A stretch of DNA of 15,291 nt from Deltaproteobacteria bacterium (GTDB lineage Bacteria > Desulfobacterota > Syntrophia > Syntrophales > UBA2210): positions 1 through 15,291 of the forward strand of contig JAFCZZ010000011.1 in NCBI GenBank assembly GCA_019314085.1. Reading direction: 5' to 3'. Below the pieces are notes generated by a model. The model had not been told where the DNA came from, did not search any database, and saw only the letters and a program-made list of their open reading frames with translations. Below are positions 7,112 to 13,698 of the stretch, piece after piece (the first letter of the stretch is position 1; every line of letters starts with the position of its first letter). Position numbers and translations under genes: made by a program.

Positions 7112-7546
7112 CTATGCGCCTCCGCCCTCGCTGTCCTCATACCAGTCGCAGCTAATGGGGCGCTCGCGCCCGAAGCGGCGATACCAATGCCCCGGCCCAT
7201 CATCGGTCCAGAATTGGGCCACCTGTCGAGGCACACTGTTCATGGTCGGCCCCGCCGGGCAGCACGCTACGTTGGGCGGATCCCCGTAGTGGATGGAACC
7301 GTCTTTCACCCGGTCGGTCAGTGAAGGCTCACCGTACAGGGCGCGGCGCGACTGAGACCAGCTCATGCACACCAGAAACTGGTGCTGGCATCTCTGGCAC
7401 ATGATGAGGAGCAGCACCACCTCGGAGGCGTAGATGTTGGCGCAGTCCCTCGGTTCAAACTTGCCGTAGCGAGGCACCCCGTGCTCGTCAAACCAGCTCG
7501 GCTTGTCCTCGATGCGACTCCGGATGTCGGCGTAGTCGTGGTGCAC
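7112..7546 (-). CDS. Phage hypothetical protein with Cys pair
   Basis: 144 residues. It starts at GTG 7546, which overlaps the previous stop as TAGTG and has GGAG five bases upstream. The N-terminal block (DYADIRSRIEDKPSWFDEHG, then CANIYASEVVLLLIMCQRC) matches, from memory, a common phage protein of unknown function whose CxxC likely helps bind a metal. Further Cys are in the VACCPAGP segment and near the C-terminus (ISCDWYED). No membrane segment is convincing. It is part of a run of Cys-rich small genes that may share a zinc-binding, nucleic-acid or protein-contacting role. Confidence 0.75.
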   Translation of the reverse strand: MHHDYADIRSRIEDKPSWFDEHGVPRYGKFEPRDCANIYASEVVLLLIMCQRCQHQFLVCMSWSQSRRALYGEPSLTDRVKDGSIHYGDPPNVACCPAGPTMNSVPRQVAQFWTDDGPGHWYRRFGRERPISCDWYEDSEGGGA

Positions 7547-7773
7547 TATTGCTCCAGGTCGGGGGCGAGCCGTATCGTAAGGGGCCCGTGAATGCGCCAA
7601 TAGCACTCGGGCGGCGGCTTGGTGGGGAATGGCTGGTTGGGCCCCCGCAGCACCAGCATCCCAGAACAGCTCGGCGAGTAGGGGTTACAGGTGTAGGTGT
7701 CTCCCATTGAGCCGATTTTTACGTGCAGGAAGTGGCACTCGCTGCAGTTATTGATCTCTCTCGTGGTTGCCAT
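7546..7773 (-). CDS. Small Cys-rich protein
   Basis: 75 residues. The start at ATG 7773 has AGGAGA ten bases upstream; the frame extends further upstream only as a low-quality shadow of the next gene. The pattern CSECHFLHV, then TCNPYSPSCSG, and a late ECYWRIHG suggest a small zinc-binding fold. The same pattern of CxxC followed by a second Cys pair occurs in phage proteins lacking known function. It is coupled to the next gene by a one-base stop/start overlap. Confidence 0.7.
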   Translation of the reverse strand: MATTREINNCSECHFLHVKIGSMGDTYTCNPYSPSCSGMLVLRGPNQPFPTKPPPECYWRIHGPLTIRLAPDLEQ

Positions 7774-7804
7774 GTCAGTGCTGTCTCCTAGGCGTTGCTG
7801 CCGG

Positions 7805-8128
7805 CTAGTTCTTCGACGGAGCCCACTGTGCCTGTTCCTTGCCTGTAACGTAGTCGAACCCGAGGCAGTACCAGATGGATTCACGGAGATCTCCGTGGCA
7901 CCCCCCACTAGGGCACAGATCCTTGCGGATGAGGACGCACAGCTCGCACGTCTTGGCGTGGCCCCAGCCACCATCGGAACAGATGCTGGCATACTCGTAC
8001 CGCTGACCGGGCAAGACCTCTTCCCCGCATTCGCAGCAGCGGTGAGCAACCCGCGCCCTCCGCGTCTGCGCCTCATAAACGTCGGCGGCGACGCCGTCAC
8101 ACCCGCCGCCGCATGCGCAGCTATCCAT
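7805..8128 (-). CDS. Cys-rich zinc-binding-like phage hypothetical protein
   Basis: 107 residues with about eleven Cys. The core HRCCECGEEVLPGQRYEYAS then KTCELCVLIRKDL has two Cys pairs (31-34 and 61-64) plus Cys50, 72, 77 and 88. This is a zinc-ribbon-like layout found in many uncharacterised phage proteins, where a treble-clef-type fold seems likely. The N-terminus (MDSCACGGGC) adds another Cys cluster. ATG 8128 has GGAG seven bases upstream. No enzyme motif is seen. It sits in the middle of the early operon next to another Cys-rich gene. Confidence 0.8.
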   Translation of the reverse strand: MDSCACGGGCDGVAADVYEAQTRRARVAHRCCECGEEVLPGQRYEYASICSDGGWGHAKTCELCVLIRKDLCPSGGCHGDLRESIWYCLGFDYVTGKEQAQWAPSKN

Positions 8129-8181
8129 GGCGCAGCTCCGTTGTGGGTGCCGGGCAGCGGGTGACGCACAGGCTGGGCCTC

Positions 8182-8361
8182 TCAGCCATCTTCCCCCTCG
8201 TCCTCCTTCGCGCTCCCCCTAGCCTCCCCGCTAGGGAGCGTCTCGGGCGGCTCCGACTCCGGGGGCGCCTCTGTCTTTTTTCCGAAGGCCAGCTCGTAGC
8301 GGTCACTGTAGACCTGGTAGCTTACGAACCGCGGCCGAATCCAATGTCCTTTGACTCCCAT
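8182..8361 (-). CDS. Small hypothetical protein with acidic tail
   Basis: 59-residue ORF filling the gap between two well-supported genes. ATG 8361 lies three bases after the TGA of the upstream gene, and the stop is TGA 8184-8182. The N-terminus MGVKGHWIRPRFVSY followed by YELAFG resembles a class of very short phage proteins with KGHWxRP near their start. The second half is Glu/Pro-rich (PPESEPPETLP) and disordered. I know of no function. The frame continues the spacing and direction of the operon, which is the strongest support. Confidence 0.6.
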   Translation of the reverse strand: MGVKGHWIRPRFVSYQVYSDRYELAFGKKTEAPPESEPPETLPSGEARGSAKEDEGEDG

Positions 8362-8364
8362 GTC

Positions 8365-8580
8365 TCAGCTAGCTAGCTTTCTTAGATCTCTCGGTTTGTG
8401 GGTTTCCAGTGGCGCGACGCGAAGAACGTCGCGCAACGCGTTCACGAAGTACATGTAATCGAGCTTGTTGGAGTATAAGACGCGGCACCTTGGGCACCTC
8501 GCGCGCCCCCCGTAAGACTCCTCCTGTCTGCCACACCAGATGCACGGCGTGACGCACCTTAGCTGGGTGTCTTTCGCCAT
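8365..8580 (-). CDS. Small zinc-ribbon-like protein
   Basis: 71 residues. The start ATG 8580 overlaps the previous stop as TGATG, with GGGAG eight bases upstream. Two Cys pairs (CIWC and CPRC) 16 residues apart form a simple zinc ribbon (about residues 13-32), followed by a helical segment (YMYFVNALRDVL) and a basic end (HKPRDLRKL). Ribbons of this kind bind nucleic acid or protein partners; nothing shows which here. It is the second gene of the leftward operon, directly after the putative recombination protein, with which it may cooperate. Confidence 0.75.
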   Translation of the reverse strand: MAKDTQLRCVTPCIWCGRQEESYGGRARCPRCRVLYSNKLDYMYFVNALRDVLRVAPLETHKPRDLRKLAS

Positions 8581-9161
8581 CAGTTGGTCTCCCGAGCGAA
8601 TACGTCCGTGGCAGAGACCCATCCAGAGCCTACTGCCCGCGCGAGCGCCCTGAGTGAGGTCCCATCGCGTTGCCCAAGATAGCCCGCCGTCTCCCTGTGC
8701 AGTGCGTCAAAAGTCTCCCTCTCTACCGCCGCCTCGATGCACTGATGGATCAGCCTCTGCGGGAGCGCAGCGCAAATAGTGTTACGAAAAGCCCGACTCT
8801 TTCCGTCGTTCAACTGCAGGGATCGCCATCTGTTCCCCGTGTGCCTGCCAGGGGCGCCCTTGTGGCTCTTCCGGTAGAGTCGGCTCACAGTTAAGCCGGT
8901 AGTAAGATCTACAAACGTCGCCTCGAACAACCAGAAGCCCAGCCCCTCTCCATGTAGCTCAGCATCACACTCAGCGGACCCCCATTGCCTCAGAAGCATG
9001 GATGCCCCGTTGACCGTTACACCGCATCCAGCTGTCTGGCCTCGCTGGTTATGTGGGAGTGACCAGCGGTAGAAAAACTTCCCCCCCATCACCGCCGCTT
9101 CGGCTGTTGCGCGCCTCTCAACGGCGCTGTAGTCGCGGCCTGTTTGGTGGGTTCCAGCCAT
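8580..9161 (-). CDS. Putative phage recombination protein, possibly single-strand annealing type
   Basis: First gene of the leftward operon, 193 residues. The features that guide the call are FFYRWSLP, GASMLLRQWGSAECDAEL, ATFVDLTTGLTVSRLYRKSH, and above all DGKSRAFRNTICAALPQRL. I associate this order, including a GxSKAxRNxxxxALP block, with a phage family probably related to recombination or annealing proteins of the Rad52 type. I am not sure of the family name and assign the function with low confidence. ATG 9161 is only 6 bases from the -10 element, so the mRNA may be leaderless; ATG 9089 (MGGKFFYRW) is the alternative start. Lead position under repressor control fits a lytic recombination function. 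Confidence 0.6.
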   Translation of the reverse strand: MAGTHQTGRDYSAVERRATAEAAVMGGKFFYRWSLPHNQRGQTAGCGVTVNGASMLLRQWGSAECDAELHGEGLGFWLFEATFVDLTTGLTVSRLYRKSHKGAPGRHTGNRWRSLQLNDGKSRAFRNTICAALPQRLIHQCIEAAVERETFDALHRETAGYLGQRDGTSLRALARAVGSGWVSATDVFARETN

Positions 9162-9167
9162 GAGCGG

Positions 9168-9195
9168 ATATTACCGCGCGGGCAACAGAAGTCAA
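9168..9195 (-). promoter_or_regulatory. Leftward early promoter (TTGACT-16-TAATAT)
   Basis: On the minus strand the -35 is TTGACT (9195-9190), the spacer 16 bases, and the -10 is TAATAT (9173-9168, 4 of 6 to consensus). The expected transcription start falls on or next to the ATG at 9161, so the transcript could be leaderless. The -35 lies in the left arm of the palindrome. Confidence 0.5.
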
Positions 9196-9207
9196 CCAGT
9201 TGTTGAC
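9191..9207. promoter_or_regulatory. Palindromic operator GTCAACcagttGTTGAC
   Basis: Perfect 6-bp inverted repeat with a 5-base centre, located between divergent genes and overlapping the -35 elements of both directions. This is the expected position and size for the binding site of a dimeric Cro/CI-type repressor, here most likely the product of the adjacent rightward gene. I saw no second complete copy, only scattered half-sites. Confidence 0.6.
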
Positions 9208-9232
9208 ATGAGGGTAAACATGATGGCAGATT
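9203..9232 (+). promoter_or_regulatory. Possible rightward promoter with consensus -35 TTGACA
   Basis: TTGACA (9203-9208) is a perfect -35 inside the right operator arm, but the -10 candidates 17-18 bases on (GCAGAT, CAGATT) are weak. A weak -10 suits a promoter needing activation, as in repressor-maintenance promoters. If real, the start site would be near 9239 and the repressor would begin at ATG 9241 on a leaderless mRNA. Confidence 0.3.
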
Positions 9233-9471
9233 CTCCAGTGATGGCTAAGCTAAACCGCCGCAAGAACAAGCGCGCCACTCCCGCGAGTCGGGCAAAGGTG
9301 CTGAAGGTGGCCCTAAAAAAGAAAGGGTGGAAGCAGTGCCACGTGGCCAAGGCGATGAAGGTCTCGCCCCCAACGGTCTCTCGCTGGTTCACCGGAAAGC
9401 GGGCACCGGATCGAGATCATATCGCCGATCTATGCGAGCTGCTCGACATCCGCCCGGAGCTTTTACTGTGA
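9220..9471 (+). CDS. Small XRE-family repressor (Cro/CI-like)
   Basis: About 83 residues, nearly all one helix-turn-helix domain. KKKGWKQCHVAKAMKVSPPT followed by VSRWFTGKRAPDRDHIADLC is a classic Cro/CI fold (helices 2-3 are QCHVAKAMKV and PPTVSRWF). There is no C-terminal oligomerisation or self-cleavage domain, so it is Cro-sized rather than full CI. I prefer ATG 9220 because GAGGG lies five bases upstream; ATG 9241 (MAKLNRRKNK) is possible if the mRNA is leaderless, and a GTG-to-ATG extension to 9160 would overlap the divergent gene. Divergent placement against the early operon, with a palindrome between, says it is the lysis/lysogeny switch regulator. Confidence 0.8.
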   Translation: MMADSPVMAKLNRRKNKRATPASRAKVLKVALKKKGWKQCHVAKAMKVSPPTVSRWFTGKRAPDRDHIADLCELLDIRPELLL

Positions 9472-9662
9472 CCGGAACCGAGCGCGCCGTGCGTTATCCG
9501 ACCTCGGCGGACACGCTCCAAGAGTTGGAACGTGTCGTCGCATCGTGCCCTGGTTGGGCCCAGGACAAGTTTGTGGTGACCTATCAGGGCACCGATCTGA
9601 ACTTCGCCCAAGCCTCGCGCATCGTGAATCCTCCATCAGTGTCGCGCTCCAGCCAACGGTAG
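9468..9662 (+). CDS. Small hypothetical protein coupled to the repressor
   Basis: 64 residues. GTG 9468 overlaps the repressor stop as GTGA, the same coupling style used elsewhere in the window, and the TAG stop ends two bases before the helicase start, so it fits a three-gene rightward operon. TSADTLQELERVVASCPGWA is probably helical, followed by DKFVVTYQGTDLNFAQASRI. No family recognised. The last ten residues are low in complexity. It may be a helper of the repressor or helicase, or only a translational link. Confidence 0.5.
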   Translation: MTGTERAVRYPTSADTLQELERVVASCPGWAQDKFVVTYQGTDLNFAQASRIVNPPSVSRSSQR

Positions 9663-9664
9663 CC

Positions 9665-11356
9665 ATGTCCGTTCGGGTGACCGGTAGGGTCATCAGCGTC
9701 AAGCCGCTCGAAGACGGCACTCGGTTCTCGGTGACCGTCGGGCCGCCGCCAGAGCTGTTCTGGTTCGAGACGCGCCGCCCGCCACGTCTTGGTGCGCGGG
9801 TACGGGTCACCGGTTCGGTGCGCACCAAGCAGGAACTCGGCGGCGCTGCCGGTGGCTCGGTCAGTGTGCTGTCCTCTGCCCGCTGGAAAGCCGTGGACCA
9901 CTCGCACCCGGCAAGGCCCGTTCCCCAGACGTGGCTGCGTCGCGTTCAAGAGGTGATGGGCCGGCCTTTGTACCGGTACCAGGTTGAAGGGGCCGGTTGG
10001 ATTTGCTCACGCCTGTCGCAGCGTCGCGGAGCCATCTTGGGTGACGACCCGGGGCTCGGCAAGACGGCCCAGGCGGTAGCGGCCGCCGTTGCCCTTGGGC
10101 GCTACCCCGTGGTGGTTGTGTGCCCGGCCAGTCTGAAGCAGCACTGGGTGCGGGAGTTTGCCGAAGCGCGTGAGCCGCCGGTGATGTTCGTGGCCGAAGG
10201 CCGCTATGGGCCCATGGGGCCGGGGCAGGTGTTCATTTTGAACTACGAGCTTCTGTGGCCGCGAGAAAAGCAGCTCCTCGAGCTCAAGCCAAGTTTGTAC
10301 ATCTTCGACGAGGCGCAGTACTTGAAGGAGCCTGAGGCGCGCGGCAAGCACCGCGCTGCAGTGGCGACCCGGCTCGTGCGTCACACCGGCGGCGCGCTGG
10401 AGCTAACCGGCACCCCCATCATGAACCGCCCCGCTGAGCTGTGGCGGCTGCTGCACTTGAGCGAGCCCAACCGTTGGCCTTCTTTCGAAGAGTACCGCGA
10501 CCGGTACCTGACACCCAAGAAGGGCAAAGAGGTGGGGCGGCATGTCCGCACCAAGGCGGGACGGATCGAGCGGCTCGACGAGCTACAGGCCACGGTGGCT
10601 CCGGCCATGTTGCGGCGACTGAAGATGCAGGTGCTGCCGGAGCTTCCGCCCAAGCATCGTCGCAGCTTGCTGGTCGATCTCGGCCAGCAGTACATGACCC
10701 ACTACCGGGTGGCCGAACACAACGTGATTAAATGGCTCAGCGCCATGGGGCAAGACGCCAGGGCGGTGCGCGCTGCGCGGGCCGAGGGCTTGGTGCGACT
10801 GACGATGCTGCGCCACATCGCCGCCGTCGGCAAACTCGCCCATGCGGTGCCCAGCTATCTCGGCCGTTGGTATGGGCAGCCCAACCCCGAGCCGCTGGTG
10901 ATCTTCGCCTACCACCGCGACGTCATCGTGGGCCTGTGGAACATCTGTCGGCAGCTGCGCTCGCGCGTTGCCGGCATCGGTGGTGGCGAGGGCATGGCCA
11001 AGCGGCAGCGGCAGATCGATTCGTTCCAGAATGGTGAGGCCGACGCGTTCATTGCTCCGATCGCCAGCGCTGGGGTCGGCCTGAACCTGCAGCGGTCAAA
11101 CGAGGCGCTGTTCGTGGAACGGATCTGGACGCCAAGTGGCATGGTGCAGGCCGAGGATCGCATCCACCGGCTAGGGCAGCAGCGCCCCTGCACCATCACC
11201 TATCTCGACGCCCGGGGCACCGTGGACGAGTACATTGCCACGGTGCTCGAGCAGAAGCAGGCGCTCATTGCGGCGACCGTCGACTCCAGCGATCCGGTGA
11301 CCGAATCTGTCGAGACGGCCAACCAGGTCATGGCCGGGCTGCGTGACGACGAGTGA
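9665..11356 (+). CDS. SNF2-family DNA helicase/translocase with OB-like N-terminus
   Basis: 563 residues. It has the two RecA-like lobes of superfamily 2 SNF2 ATPases: Walker A GDDPGLGKT (126-134), Walker B FDEAQ (DEAQ rather than DEAH, 215-218), motif III LTGTP (247-251), motif V SAGVGLNLQ (468-476) and motif VI QAEDRIHRLGQ (495-505). The proteins closest in style are small SMARCAL1-like and phage SNF2 helicases, which move on double-stranded DNA or anneal strands. Residues 1-60 contain two RVTG-type strands (RVTGRVISV and RVRVTGSV) that could form an OB fold; this is a guess from pattern. ATG 9665 is chosen because the 64-residue gene ends at 9662; an upstream extension to 9545 only shadows that gene. 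It shares the repressor's direction. Confidence 0.85.
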   Translation: MSVRVTGRVISVKPLEDGTRFSVTVGPPPELFWFETRRPPRLGARVRVTGSVRTKQELGGAAGGSVSVLSSARWKAVDHSHPARPVPQTWLRRVQEVMGRPLYRYQVEGAGWICSRLSQRRGAILGDDPGLGKTAQAVAAAVALGRYPVVVVCPASLKQHWVREFAEAREPPVMFVAEGRYGPMGPGQVFILNYELLWPREKQLLELKPSLYIFDEAQYLKEPEARGKHRAAVATRLVRHTGGALELTGTPIMNRPAELWRLLHLSEPNRWPSFEEYRDRYLTPKKGKEVGRHVRTKAGRIERLDELQATVAPAMLRRLKMQVLPELPPKHRRSLLVDLGQQYMTHYRVAEHNVIKWLSAMGQDARAVRAARAEGLVRLTMLRHIAAVGKLAHAVPSYLGRWYGQPNPEPLVIFAYHRDVIVGLWNICRQLRSRVAGIGGGEGMAKRQRQIDSFQNGEADAFIAPIASAGVGLNLQRSNEALFVERIWTPSGMVQAEDRIHRLGQQRPCTITYLDARGTVDEYIATVLEQKQALIAATVDSSDPVTESVETANQVMAGLRDDE

Positions 11357-11396
11357 ACGCTGTCTTGGGACCGTGCACCGGCGGACCTGCGGGTTG

Positions 11397-11669
11397 TCAC
11401 AGTTGCTTGGCCTCGTTGAGACCGCGCTCAAAAGCCGCCTTTACTTGGGCGGGCATGCTGCCCCAGTCGGTTGGATGCCGCCCCGGTAGCTGCGGATCGG
11501 ACACCACCGAGGCCCACTCAACGGCGGGGGGTTTGCCCACCTCGTCGCCGAGCTCATCCAGGGCTGTCCCCAGTGCGCAGGCTGCGTCGTCGGCTGCTAG
11601 TTCGTACCTGTCGGCCTGCGGCTGTCCTTCGAGCTTTACCTCAACCGAAAATATCGTCTGCTTTGCCAT
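11397..11669 (-). CDS. Hypothetical protein
   Basis: 90 residues, family not recognised. ATG 11669 has GGGAG four bases upstream. It has a short beta-like N-terminus (TIFSVEVKLEG), a helical acidic stretch (CALGTALDELGDEVG), a Pro-rich middle and a terminal helix (MPAQVKAAFERGLNEAKQL). It has no Cys pair, membrane span or signal. It is the last visible gene of the right-hand leftward operon and converges on the helicase with a 40-base gap in which I see no hairpin or T-run, so transcripts may run into each other. Confidence 0.65.
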   Translation of the reverse strand: MAKQTIFSVEVKLEGQPQADRYELAADDAACALGTALDELGDEVGKPPAVEWASVVSDPQLPGRHPTDWGSMPAQVKAAFERGLNEAKQL

Positions 11670-11679
11670 GTGTCTCCCG

Positions 11680-11871
11680 TTACTTGTTGCGTTCTTTGTC
11701 GATAGCTCGACCGAGACTTTTGCGGCCCCGGTCGAGTGTTTTTTGTAGCTGTCTTGCGGCTACTCTGGCCTCGTCGTCGTGCCCGCAGTAGCGGCAGCGA
11801 TGAAAGCCGCGCCGGCTTTTGTACCAGCCCTTTTTCCCGCACACTGGGCATGCCCTTAGCTTGGATGTCAT
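11680..11871 (-). CDS. Small zinc-ribbon protein
   Basis: 63 residues. CPVC and CRYC, 14 residues apart (about positions 8-28), form a simple zinc ribbon with Lys/Arg-rich loops between (GKKGWYKSRRGFHR), then a basic helix (QLQKTLDRGRKSLGRAIDK). This suggests nucleic-acid binding, unproven. ATG 11871 is chosen because of the AGGTGG four bases upstream; the longer frame behind it is a shadow of the DUF2786 gene. Its stop is TAA, ten bases before the next start. Confidence 0.7.
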   Translation of the reverse strand: MTSKLRACPVCGKKGWYKSRRGFHRCRYCGHDDEARVAARQLQKTLDRGRKSLGRAIDKERNK

Positions 11872-11900
11872 GTGTCCACCTCTGCGCTTGGTAGTCGCGG

Positions 11901-12653
11901 TCAACTTTTCTTCGTCGCGGCGGCCTCTAGTGGAGGGGCGAGGGCGAGGCTGCGGCCGGCCACTCGCCCGGCCAGATGCCCGGAGAGGTTTTGCCGAAAG
12001 CCCTCCGGCGGTTCGCCGTAGCCCGGTCCAGTGGCGAGAGTGCGGCAGTAGCGAACGACCCGCTGCTCGTAATTCTCTAGCCGCACCAGGGCCCGCTCGT
12101 TGCGTCCGACGACAGCTCGTTGTTGCTGCTCCTTGGCGCGGCGCAGCCGCAACACGATCTCGAGCACGGCTCCGATCCGGAAACTCGTGCCCCACTGCGT
12201 TGCCTCTACTCGGCTCCAGCCGGCTCGGACCCGGCGCTGAGCGGCTACCGCTGCCCGAGCGAGCCGCTCAATCTCACGGCGCAGGTAGGTGTAGAGCTGG
12301 CGCACCACGGCCACGTCCTGGCGGTGGCCGATGAGGATGAGGCGAGCTTTACCGTGCCCCATAACCGACAGCGCTACCAGGCGGCAGTAGTTCAACTTGG
12401 CTAGCTCGGCGCCGAGGGTGAGCTTCCACAGCACGGGCTTGCCGATGACATCCAGCGGGTCGGCATCTCGGAGCGAGTTGCCGTTCTGTCCGTCCCGCAG
12501 CTGGTCGACTTCGGCCTGCTCGATCCGATGCTTTTCCATCAGGCCGGCGGCAGCGGCGGCGGCAGCGGCGGCCTCGTGGACGGTGGCCCCTTTGCCGACG
12601 CTGAGCGCCAGCAGCTTAGCAATCTTATCGAGGATTGTGTCCCGGTCCGTCAC
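11901..12653 (-). CDS. DUF2786 domain protein
   Basis: 250 residues. Residues 1-60 match DUF2786: ILDKIAKLLALS, an Ala-run helix (VHEAAAAAAAAAGLMEKHRI) and EQAEVDQL. DUF2786 proteins often carry a second domain of the DUF7168 type, which fits the middle section (LWKLTLGAELAKLNYCRLVA and MGHGKARLILIGHRQDVAVV). The last 100 residues are Arg/Leu-rich helices, possibly coiled coil (LRLRRAKEQQQR). Function is not known for the family, which is common in phages and bacteria. GTG 12653 overlaps the DUF4031 stop as GTGA and has GGAGG five bases upstream, which decides the start against an upstream extension. Confidence 0.85.
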   Translation of the reverse strand: MTDRDTILDKIAKLLALSVGKGATVHEAAAAAAAAAGLMEKHRIEQAEVDQLRDGQNGNSLRDADPLDVIGKPVLWKLTLGAELAKLNYCRLVALSVMGHGKARLILIGHRQDVAVVRQLYTYLRREIERLARAAVAAQRRVRAGWSRVEATQWGTSFRIGAVLEIVLRLRRAKEQQQRAVVGRNERALVRLENYEQRVVRYCRTLATGPGYGEPPEGFRQNLSGHLAGRVAGRSLALAPPLEAAATKKS

Positions 12654-12913
12654 CGTGTCCTCCGCTTGAACAGCCGGGCAGTGGCTTGGGCTCGGGCGGG
12701 CACGAACGTGGCGCCGAGCTTCAGTGCCCGCCTCCGCCGCACGAACGATAGGATGTCGTAGTGCGGGTGGACGCTGCTGGGCTGAAACCACGCTCGCTTG
12801 TGTCCGATCTGTACCGCTAGCCGGTGCAGCGGCTCGAGGTTTTCGCTGTCGGTGGTGAGGTGACAGCTGAGCTGTTGCCCTCCCCATCGACGCCACTCGT
12901 CAACCATGATCAT
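12650..12913 (-). CDS. DUF4031 domain protein
   Basis: 87 residues. The start MIMVDEW, then CHLTTDSENLEPLHRLAVQI, WFQ, the triad VHPHYDI, and ALKLGAT follow the DUF4031 pattern, a small family frequent in phages whose function is not established. The conserved HYDI and Trp residues are present, so it looks intact. ATG 12913 has GAGGTGA about five bases upstream; ATG 12907 is less like the family start. The next gene begins inside its stop (GTGA), so the two are likely co-translated. Confidence 0.85.
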   Translation of the reverse strand: MIMVDEWRRWGGQQLSCHLTTDSENLEPLHRLAVQIGHKRAWFQPSSVHPHYDILSFVRRRRALKLGATFVPARAQATARLFKRRTR

Positions 12914-12922
12914 AGGGTCACC

Positions 12923-13336
12923 TCAGCTCGATTCGGAAGTCTCGTCCCCTTCGTTGAGTCCTTGCGCGGCAGTGCAAGCGGGGCAGGCCCACCAGGCTTG
13001 CGTCTGGGTCGTCATCCAGTCCAGCAGGTCCTCATCATTGGTGGCTCGCCGCTCGCAGAACTTGCAGGTCAGCTCGCCGTGCTCTTCGCGCAGCTCATCG
13101 TTCAGCGCCTGTTTCAGTAGAGCTCCGGCCGACTCGGGCCAGCCCTGGTCGCACTGCTTCTGGATGGCGCAGAACGCCGCGTAGGCAGCGGCGCCATGGG
13201 TCACGAGCAGCATGCCAGCGATGAAGCGGGGCTTGGTCATGACGCGGGTCTTGCCGCTCAGTGCAGCTGGTTTGCGCGCCACGTAGTGGCGCACGAGCTT
13301 CTGGCAGCGTTGTGACTTCCAAGATTGCTTACCCAT
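12923..13336 (-). CDS. Hypothetical protein with C-terminal double Cys pair
   Basis: 137 residues. ATG 13336 has GGAGAG about seven bases upstream; the longer upstream frame shadows the next gene. The N-terminal half is basic (SWKSQRCQKLVRHYVARKP), the middle is helical and slightly hydrophobic (FIAGMLLVTHGAAAYAAFCA), and the end carries CKFC and CPAC about 28 residues apart, which can hold one zinc ion. The acidic tail is EGDETSESS. Family not recognised. Internal ATGs near residue 33 (MTKPRF) could also be starts but lack this site. Confidence 0.65.
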   Translation of the reverse strand: MGKQSWKSQRCQKLVRHYVARKPAALSGKTRVMTKPRFIAGMLLVTHGAAAYAAFCAIQKQCDQGWPESAGALLKQALNDELREEHGELTCKFCERRATNDEDLLDWMTTQTQAWWACPACTAAQGLNEGDETSESS

Positions 13337-13349
13337 GGGTTCTCTCCGA

Positions 13350-13652
13350 TTAGGGTCTGGTTTTACTCGGCGGGAGCGCGCGTGGCGCCCCCCAGGTAAC
13401 CCGGCACCGCCACCCCAGCGCGTAGTAAACGCGGGCCAGCACCTTGATTCCGATGTCGTGCCGGTCATCCAGCAGTCGGCGGCACTGCTTCTTGGTGATG
13501 CCGGACAGGCGGCGCAGTTTCTTTTTGCTGATCCCGTGAACGCGCATCAGCTTTTGGATGTCGCACTGCACATCGACCCGCAGCCGCTCGGCGACGAACA
13601 CGAGTTTCTCGGCCTTGTTTCTCGGCCCCAGCCCCTTCGCGATCCTGCTCAT
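13350..13652 (-). CDS. Small HTH (XRE-like) protein
   Basis: 100 residues. A helix-turn-helix is visible in residues 31-77: LMRVHGISKKKLRRLSGITK, then RRLLDDRHDIGIKVLARVYY and ALGWRCRV, the spacing of Cro/CI-type domains in small phage regulators and antitoxins. The N-terminus (MSRIAKGLGPRNKAEKL) is basic and the last 15 residues are disordered. ATG 13652 has an AGAGG-type site about seven bases upstream. It has no partner toxin next to it, so I read it as a DNA-binding accessory regulator of the operon rather than a toxin-antitoxin half. Stop codon TAA. Confidence 0.75.
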   Translation of the reverse strand: MSRIAKGLGPRNKAEKLVFVAERLRVDVQCDIQKLMRVHGISKKKLRRLSGITKKQCRRLLDDRHDIGIKVLARVYYALGWRCRVTWGAPRALPPSKTRP

Positions 13653-13698
13653 TTTCTCGCCTCTCGTTTTCGCACCAGTCGGACGTCGTGTGCGCGTT

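Noticed and set aside
8121..8189. 22-codon ORF (MAERPSLC...) between the 59- and 107-residue genes
   Set aside because: It overlaps both neighbours by eight bases each and could be a coupling ORF, but it is too short and featureless to call.
13350..13652. Toxin-antitoxin pair with the small HTH protein
   Set aside because: Neither neighbour looks like a RelE, HipA or other known toxin.
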